From assembly GCA_936450465.1 (NCBI GenBank), contig OW388297.1, forward strand, positions 60,144,581 to 60,208,580: a stretch of DNA of 64,000 bases. Reading direction: 5' to 3'. Below are positions 58,218-64,000 of the stretch, in pieces (the stretch's first letter is position 1; each line of letters starts with the position of its first letter). The position numbers and the translations under genes were made by a program. The notes under the pieces were generated by a model. The model saw only the letters and a list, made by a program, of their open reading frames with translations. It did no database searches and was not told where the DNA came from. Origin of the DNA: Gibbula magus. Lineage: Eukaryota; Mollusca; Gastropoda; Trochida; Trochidae.

Positions 58218-58453
58218 CTGAAACATGGAAACAATCAATATATTACATGTTTTTATTGCATGAAATCAATACGTATTACCCACATCTCAAGTTTGTGCTA
58301 TGTAAAATAACATTTCATGTTTCATGTGAATCCCATGTTAGACAGAAATCACACGTATTATATCAGTTTATCTGATTGTTAATGAGCTATCATTCATGTC
58401 TCTAACTTCAGAGTTTTCGAGAAAAAAGATTCCAAAGAAAATACCCCAAAAGA

Positions 58454-58499
58454 AACAAGCAGTTGTCACTAAAGTGACATGATCCCCCGCCTCAAATGA
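58454..58499 (+). repeat. Family F 5' end fragment
   Basis: AACAAGCAGTTGTCACTAAA then GTGACATGATCCCCCGCC: the AACAAG start, the TGTCACTAAAGTGACA hairpin and the C-rich box. It stops after 45 bp where family A begins. A second start of this family is at 63,522. Confidence 0.75.
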
Positions 58500-60303
58500 T
58501 TAAAAATAGAGCCATGGGCTCTGTAGCTCATCAGGATTTGATTTGTTATCTAAGGTTGAATATCTAAGTTATTTCAAGTAATACATTGTTAACAAGCAAA
58601 AAATAGGTTTTTAGATCATGACCCCTGTGACCTGTATTTGGGTCACCAATCCTACAATTAAGAATCACCTTTGACCAAAGAGTCTCTACACAACTTTTCA
58701 GCTCTCTAGACCTTTTGGAACTGGAGAAGAAGACGAAAATAGGTTTTTGGGGTTGTGACCTCTGTGACCCCATTTGGGGTCACGGGGTCACAAAATCTAC
58801 AATTTAGAATCCCCATTGGCCAAGGAGTATGCACACAACTTTTCAGCTCTCTAGAACTTTTGGAACTGGAGAAGAAGACGAAAATAGGTTTTTGGGGTTG
58901 TGACCTCTGTGACCCCATTTGGGGTCACGGGGTCAGGAAATCTACAATTTAGAATCCCCATTGGCCAAGGAGTATGCACACAACTTTTCAACTCTCTAGA
59001 ACTTTTGGAACTGGAGAAGAAGACGAAAATAGGTTTTTGGGGTTGTGACCTCTGTGACCCCATTTTGGGTCACGGGGTCACAAATCTACAATTTAGAATC
59101 CCCATTGGCCAAGGAGTCTGCACACAACTTTTCAGCTCTCTAGACCTTTTGGAACTGGAGAAGAAGATGAAAATAGGTTTTTAAGGATGTGACCCCTGTG
59201 ACCCCGTTTGGGGTCATGGGGTCACGAAATCTACAATTTAGAATCCCCATTGGCCAAGGAGTCTGCAAACAACTTTTCAGCTTTCTAGACCTTTTGGAAC
59301 TGGAGAAGAAGATGAAAATAGGTTTTTAAACATGTGACCCCTGTGACCCCATTTTGGGGTCATGGGGTCATGGGGTCACGAAATCTACAAATTAGAATCC
59401 CCATTGGCCAAGGAGTCTGCACACAACTTTTCAGCTCTCTAGACCTGTTGGAACTGGAGAAGAAGATGAAAATAGGTTTTTAAGGATGTGACCCCTGTGA
59501 CCCCATTTGGGGTCATGGGGTCACGAAATCTACAATTTAGAATCCCCATTGGCCAAGGAGTCTGCACACAACTTTTCAGCTCTCTAGACCTTTTGGAACT
59601 GGAGAAGAAGATGAAAATAGGTTTTTAAGGATGTGACCCCTGTGACCCCATTTGGGGTCATGGGGTCACGAAATCTACAATTTAGAATCTCCATTGGCAA
59701 AGGAGTATGCACACAACTTTTCAGCTCTCTAGACCTTTTGGAACTGGAGAAGAAGATGAAAATAGGTTTTTAAACATGTGACCCCTGTGACCCCATTTGG
59801 GGTCATGGGGTCACGAAATCTACAATTTAGAATCCCCATTGGCCAAGGAGTCTGCACACAATTTTTCAGCTCTCTAGACCTTTTGGAACTGGAGAAGAAG
59901 ATGAAAATAGGTTTTTAAGGATGTGACCCCTGTGACCCCATTTGGGGTCATGGGGTCACGAAATCTACAATTTAGAATCCCCATTGGCCATGGAGTCTGC
60001 AAACAACTTTTCAGCTCTCTAGACCTTTTGGAACTGGAGAAGAAGATGAAAATAGGTTTTTAAGGATGTGACCCCTGTGACCCCATTTGGGGTCATGGGG
60101 TCACGAAATCTACAATTTAGAATCCCCATTGGCCCAAGGAGTCTGCACATAAAATTTCAGCTCTGTGGAGTTATTGGTTCTGGAGAAGAAGTCTAAAAAG
60201 CGAAAAGTTTACGGACGGATGGACGGACGGACGGATGGACGGACGCCGGACGCCATGCCATGCCATAAGCCCATCGGGCCTTTCAGGCCTGATGAGCTAA
60301 AAA
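58500..60303 (+). repeat. Family A element, complete, ten or more monomers
   Basis: It starts AAAATAGAGCCATGGGCTCT, TAGCTCATCAGG. Monomers repeat every ~145 bp (GTGACCCCTGTGACCCC near 59,190; 59,334; 59,487; 59,632; 59,777; 59,922; 60,067). It ends with GGAC/GGAT (60,211-60,245), AAGCCCATCGGGCC, CCTGATGAGCTAAAAAT, and directly abuts the next element. Confidence 0.95.
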
Positions 60304-60790
60304 TAGAGCAATGGGCTCTGTAGCTCATCAGGGTTTTTATTGTTTAACGATGAAGACTGAAATATACATGGTCATGGCCCTTGAGGCATTTATTTTGGGC
60401 CCCAGAGTCACCAAATCTACAATTAAGAATCCGCTTTGACTAAAGAGTCTGCACACAATATTACAGCTGTCTAGGTCTTTTTGTTCTGGAGAAGAAGATG
60501 AAAATAGGTTTTTAGGTCCTGGCCTGTGAGGCCTTTATTTGGGGCCCCAGGGTCACCAGATCTACAATTTAGAATCCCCATTGGTCAAGGAGTCTGCACA
60601 TAAAATTTCAGCTCTGTGGAGTTATTGGTTCTGGAGAAGAAGTCTAAAAAGCGAAAAGTTTACGGACGGATGGACGGACGGACGGATGGACGGACGGACG
60701 GACGGACGGACAGACGGACGGATGGCCGGACGCCGGACGCCATGCCATGCCATAAGCCCATCGGGCCTTTCAGGCCTGATGAGCTAAAAA
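60303..60790 (+). repeat. Family A element, second in tandem
   Basis: It starts AGAGCAATGGGCTCTGTAGC, with two diverged monomers (GGTCCTGGCCTGTGAGGCC) and a long GGAC tract (60,663-60,734), ending CCTGATGAGCTAAAAAT. The shared AAAATAGAGC joins it head to tail with both neighbours. Confidence 0.92.
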
Positions 60791-61153
60791 TAGAGCAATG
60801 GGCTCTGTAGCTCATCAGGGTTTTTATTGTTTAACGATGAAGACTGAAATATACATGGTCATGGCCCTTGAGGCATTTATTTTGGGCCCCAGAGTCACCA
60901 AATCTACAATTAAGAATCCGCTTTGACTAAAGAGTCTGCACACAATATTACAGCTGTCTAGGTCTTTTTGTTCTGGAGAAGAAGATGAAAATAGGTTTTT
61001 AGGTCCTGGCCTGTGAGGCCTTTATTTGCGGCCCCAGGGTCACCAGATCTACAATTTAGAATCCCCATTGGTCAAGGAGTCTGCACATAAAATTCAGGTC
61101 TGTGGAGTCATGCCATAAGCCCATCTGGCCTTTCAGCCCTAATGAGCTAAAAA
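60790..61153 (+). repeat. Family A element, third in tandem, lacking the GGAC tract
   Basis: Almost identical to 60,303-60,620, then a deletion that removes the GGAC tract; it resumes at CATGCCATAAGCCCATCTGG and ends AATGAGCTAAAAATAG. The near-identity with its neighbour indicates recent duplication. Confidence 0.9.
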
Positions 61154-61361
61154 TAGTACTGCAAATATGATAGATCAATAGCAAAGCTAAGTTGAAATCC
61201 TATCAAAGATAAATAATTCAGTAATGAAATCATCAATGTTATTGCATAAATCTCACGTACACAAACACTGTCATTTTGCGATTATGATTTCTTGACGACA
61301 AAGGTTATTAAGAATATGCTAATTTCTCTTGTGTGTATGTCGTTTCTACTAATTCTACAAG

Positions 61362-63116
61362 AAAAAATAGAGCCATGGGCTCTGTAGCTCATCAGAGTTT
61401 ATTTTGTTTGATGATGAAGACAGAAATATGTTGTCTCAATATAATGTACGATCCCTAACCCTGACAAATCTTATTCTTGAAATTGAGAGAGAGCACTCAG
61501 CAAGGTCAACACACAGGAGATTATGCAATATTCTGACCCCTTGGCTCTGGTTACAAGCCAGCTGTGTTTTTTGTGTTTTACCGCCAAATTATGTAATAGA
61601 CTCTTGCTTGCACTAAACACTGGCAGCACTGATTTAACTGTATAAGGCTTAAAGAGAACAGGCAATGTGATGAATCTAATGGTACATAGTACAATTTAGA
61701 ATCACCTTGGCTAAACAATCTCGGTTCTAAGCCTTGTCATCCAAACATCTAAACATTCTGAACAAAATATTCCTTCTAGTTTGTTCTGGATGAAAACAGG
61801 ATTTTAGGTAATGGCCTGCGAGGCCCTTATTTGGGGCCACTGGGTCACCAAATCTACAATTTAGAATCTCCATTGGCTAAAGACTCATTACACAACATGA
61901 CAACCTTCTAGGTCTTTTCGTTCTGGAGAAGAAGATGAAAATAATCTTATCTTATCATTTCATCACCAGTCATATGCAGTTCACATATCTTATGCAAAAT
62001 AAAAGAATTCTTAACTCCTCTTCAATTTAGTCCTTTATGCCTTGTCACAATTTTCAGTTCATAGGCTATTCAATAGTTCTCATTTCACATTGATTTCATC
62101 AATTTGACAAACATGTCCACAATGTAGATTGTTATCTAAAGTCGACATATATTTCAAATCATTGTGATTGAAGTGTCATAAAATATCAGTTCAAAATTCA
62201 TTTTCAAAGGTTTTTTTTAGGCTGTGGCCCATATTTGGGGTCACAGGGTCACCAAATTTACAAGTTTGAATCCCCATTGGCTAAAGAGTTTGCATTAAAT
62301 ATTACAGCCTTCTAGATCTTTTTGTTCCGGAGAAAAAGATGAAAACAGGATTTTAGGTAATGGCCTGTGAGGCCCTTATTTGGGGCCACAGCGTCACCAA
62401 ATCTACAATTTAGAATCTCCATTGGCTAAAGACTCATTACATAACATGACAACCTTCTAGGTCTTTTCGTTCTGGAGAAGAAGATGAAAATAATCTTATC
62501 TTATCATTTCATCACCAGTCATATGCAGTTCACATATCTCATGTAACATAAAAGAATTCTTAACTCCTCTTCAATTTAGTCCTTTATGCCTTGTCACAAT
62601 TTTCAGTTCATAGGCTAATCAATAGTTCTCATTTCACATTGATTACATCAATTTGACAAACATGTCCACAATGTAGATTGTTATCTAAAGTCGACATATA
62701 TTTCAAATCATTGGGATTGAAGTGTCATAAAATATCAGTTCAAAATTCATTTTCAAAGGGTTTTTTTAGGCTGTGGCCCATATTAAGGGTCACAGGGTCA
62801 CCAAATTTACAATTTAGAATCCCCATTGGCCAAGGAATCTGTACACAAAATTTCAGCTCTCTGGAGTCATTGGTTCTGGAGAAGAAGATGAAAATAGCTT
62901 TTTAGGTTATGACCCCTGTGGCCCTTATTTGGGGTCACAGGGTCACCAAATCTACAATTTAGAATCCCCATTGGCCAAGGAGTCTGTACATAAAATTTCA
63001 GCTCTCTAGAGTTATTGGTTCTGGAGAAGAAGTCGAAAAAGTGAAAAGTTTACGGATGGACGGACGCCATCCCATGCCATAAGCCCATCGGGCCTTTCAG
63101 GCCTGATGAGCTAAAA
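61362..63116 (+). repeat. Family A' element, complete
   Basis: Family A start, then the extra module (61,396-61,690; GTTGTCTCAATATAATGTAC, GAAATTGAGAGAGAGCACTC, TTTACCGCCAAATTATG) shared with 32,210-32,470. It has two long units, A-like monomers, a short GGACGGACG and the 3' module ending CCTGATGAGCTAAAAAG. The A' copy at 32,172 lacks about 15 bp of this module. Confidence 0.88.
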
Positions 63117-64000
63117 AGTGAGCATGGCTCACATACCTCCGCCATCCGCTATCCGTCCATTGAGCATTATATATGTCAAGGGTAATATGTTTAAAAAACA
63201 GATTCAAGCATCATAATATTGTCCAAAATATTTTTGGGAACTGGCTTTATTTTTACAAAATTTCATTCACCCAGAAATAATATTTTTCAGGTAACTTAAT
63301 TGTTCCCCAGTGTTCAAGCCAGGATTTAAAAATGTGGGGCCCAGAAGGGCTACTAAAAAAGAAGGGGCCATCTTGATATTTATGGGGCCTTTAAATATTT
63401 TCAATAAAAGATTTCAAAGATAACTGTCTTGTTTTATTTTATCATGTTTAGTAGATCTGAGTATCACAAGAAATTTCATGATACTACTAGAGTCAAGAAT
63501 ACTGAATAATAATAGTTTAACAAGTAGTTGTCACTAAGGTGACATGATCCCCTGCCGCAAATTAATACCTCAAAATTTAAAAATAATGTCAAGATCAGCA
63601 AAATCGACTGTCAAACTTGTCGAAAAAGCTCCCCTGTGACCTTGAGAAAAATGTCAAGGTCACCAAAATCTAATCAGCCCATTGTCTTTCCTAGGAGGTG
63701 CATTATGTAAGATATGATGGAATTCCAGTGATCTAAACTCATCTTTCCCTAAATGTGTTAGGCATATCTGTAAGATAGTTTCAATGTCAGCTTCCAACAT
63801 CACCTAAACACTAAACAGCTATTAAAAATGCTTAATTCTGTCAGCATGTGAAACAATTACAGTAATCATCAGATATAAGCTTAATATGCCACTATTAGAA
63901 GAACAATTCAGCCAGATATATTCATAATAAAAAATATTAAAACCACCAAATGTTAATATACCAATCTAATAGTACCTATAGTACCTAAACCCCTATGCTG
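63117..64000. other. Starts of two further hairpin-satellite elements and intron
   Basis: At 63,117, GTGAGCATGGCTCACATACC then TCCGCC has the hairpin plus C-rich box of a family start. At 63,522, AACAAGTAGTTGTCACTAAG then GTGACATGATCCCCTGCC is a family F start, followed by TGACCTTGAGAAAAATGTC monomers. No 3' ends are seen before the window closes. GGGGCCC-rich pieces near 63,340-63,390 look like another repeat. Confidence 0.6.

Noticed and set aside
58740..60120. Regularly spaced repeats resembling a CRISPR array
   Set aside because: The whole ~145-bp unit is repeated without unique spacers, and the context is an animal gene; it is satellite DNA in a mobile element.
60539..60810. Frames with TDGRTDGRT repeats and PCHKPIGPFRPDEL
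   Set aside because: They are readings of the GGAC tract and the family A 3' module, seen in the same form in every copy.

Overview
This is eukaryotic genomic DNA from a mollusc, probably a bivalve. The window lies inside one host gene and is packed with transposable elements. The host gene is ACTR3 (actin-related protein 3, Arp2/3 complex) on the minus strand. Four of its exons are visible (58,074-58,217; 20,270-20,443; 11,024-11,116; 3,102-3,227). Each is flanked by AG/GT splice sites, and all introns between them are phase 0. They are separated by introns of about 37.6, 9.2 and 7.8 kb. The start of the gene lies beyond 64,000 and the last exon(s) before base 1. The mollusc assignment is an inference: it rests on abundant pearl-like elements, with central satellite monomers and a (GGAC)n microsatellite, typical of bivalve genomes.

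Most repeats are families of non-autonomous elements built to one plan. The 5' end is a short hairpin, often after AACAAG or AACTAGA, followed by a C-rich or CTCATCAGG box. Then come tandem satellite monomers (about 145-440 bp), usually a (GGAC)n tract, and a 3' hairpin or box complementary to the 5' box. I call the families A (starts TAGAGCCATGGGCTC, ends CCTGATGAGCTA), B (ends GGCGGGGGATAA), C, D (starts AACAAGAGTCATCAGAAG), E, F, G, H and I. The plan resembles pearl elements and Helentron-associated elements. About 25 copies or fragments were found, all on the plus strand, antisense to ACTR3.

Layout: 1-11 kb, families A, H, I, D/C, palindromes, exons. 11.6-15.9 kb, a DIRS-type tyrosine-recombinase retrotransposon (minus) split by a 1.1-kb fold-back transposon with an 8-bp target duplication. 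17.7-19.6 kb, a Ginger-type DNA transposon with inverted termini, a broken integrase-like transposase and a CXC cysteine domain. 20.3 kb, exon. 21-25 kb, families A, D, E. 26.0-55.4 kb, a single Ty1/copia-like element split into six pieces by later insertions. These insertions are a 9.5-kb composite block (27.2-36.6 kb) carrying at least 17 copies of a two-part motif (GTAACGG...GGACA), a 0.3-kb MITE, a 12.1-kb element flanked by TA with CGCGAAAC arrays at both ends, a 2.0-kb hAT-like element with an 8-bp duplication, and family B and G elements. 55.4-58 kb, families A and B; then an ACTR3 exon. 58.5-63.1 kb, head-to-tail family A elements.

No complete autonomous element is visible; every transposon gene seen carries a stop, frameshift or deletion. 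The most unusual objects are the 12.1-kb TA-flanked element, the 7-kb field of GTAACGG/GGACA motifs, the uniform strand bias of the hairpin-satellite elements, and the reconstructable order of nested insertions.
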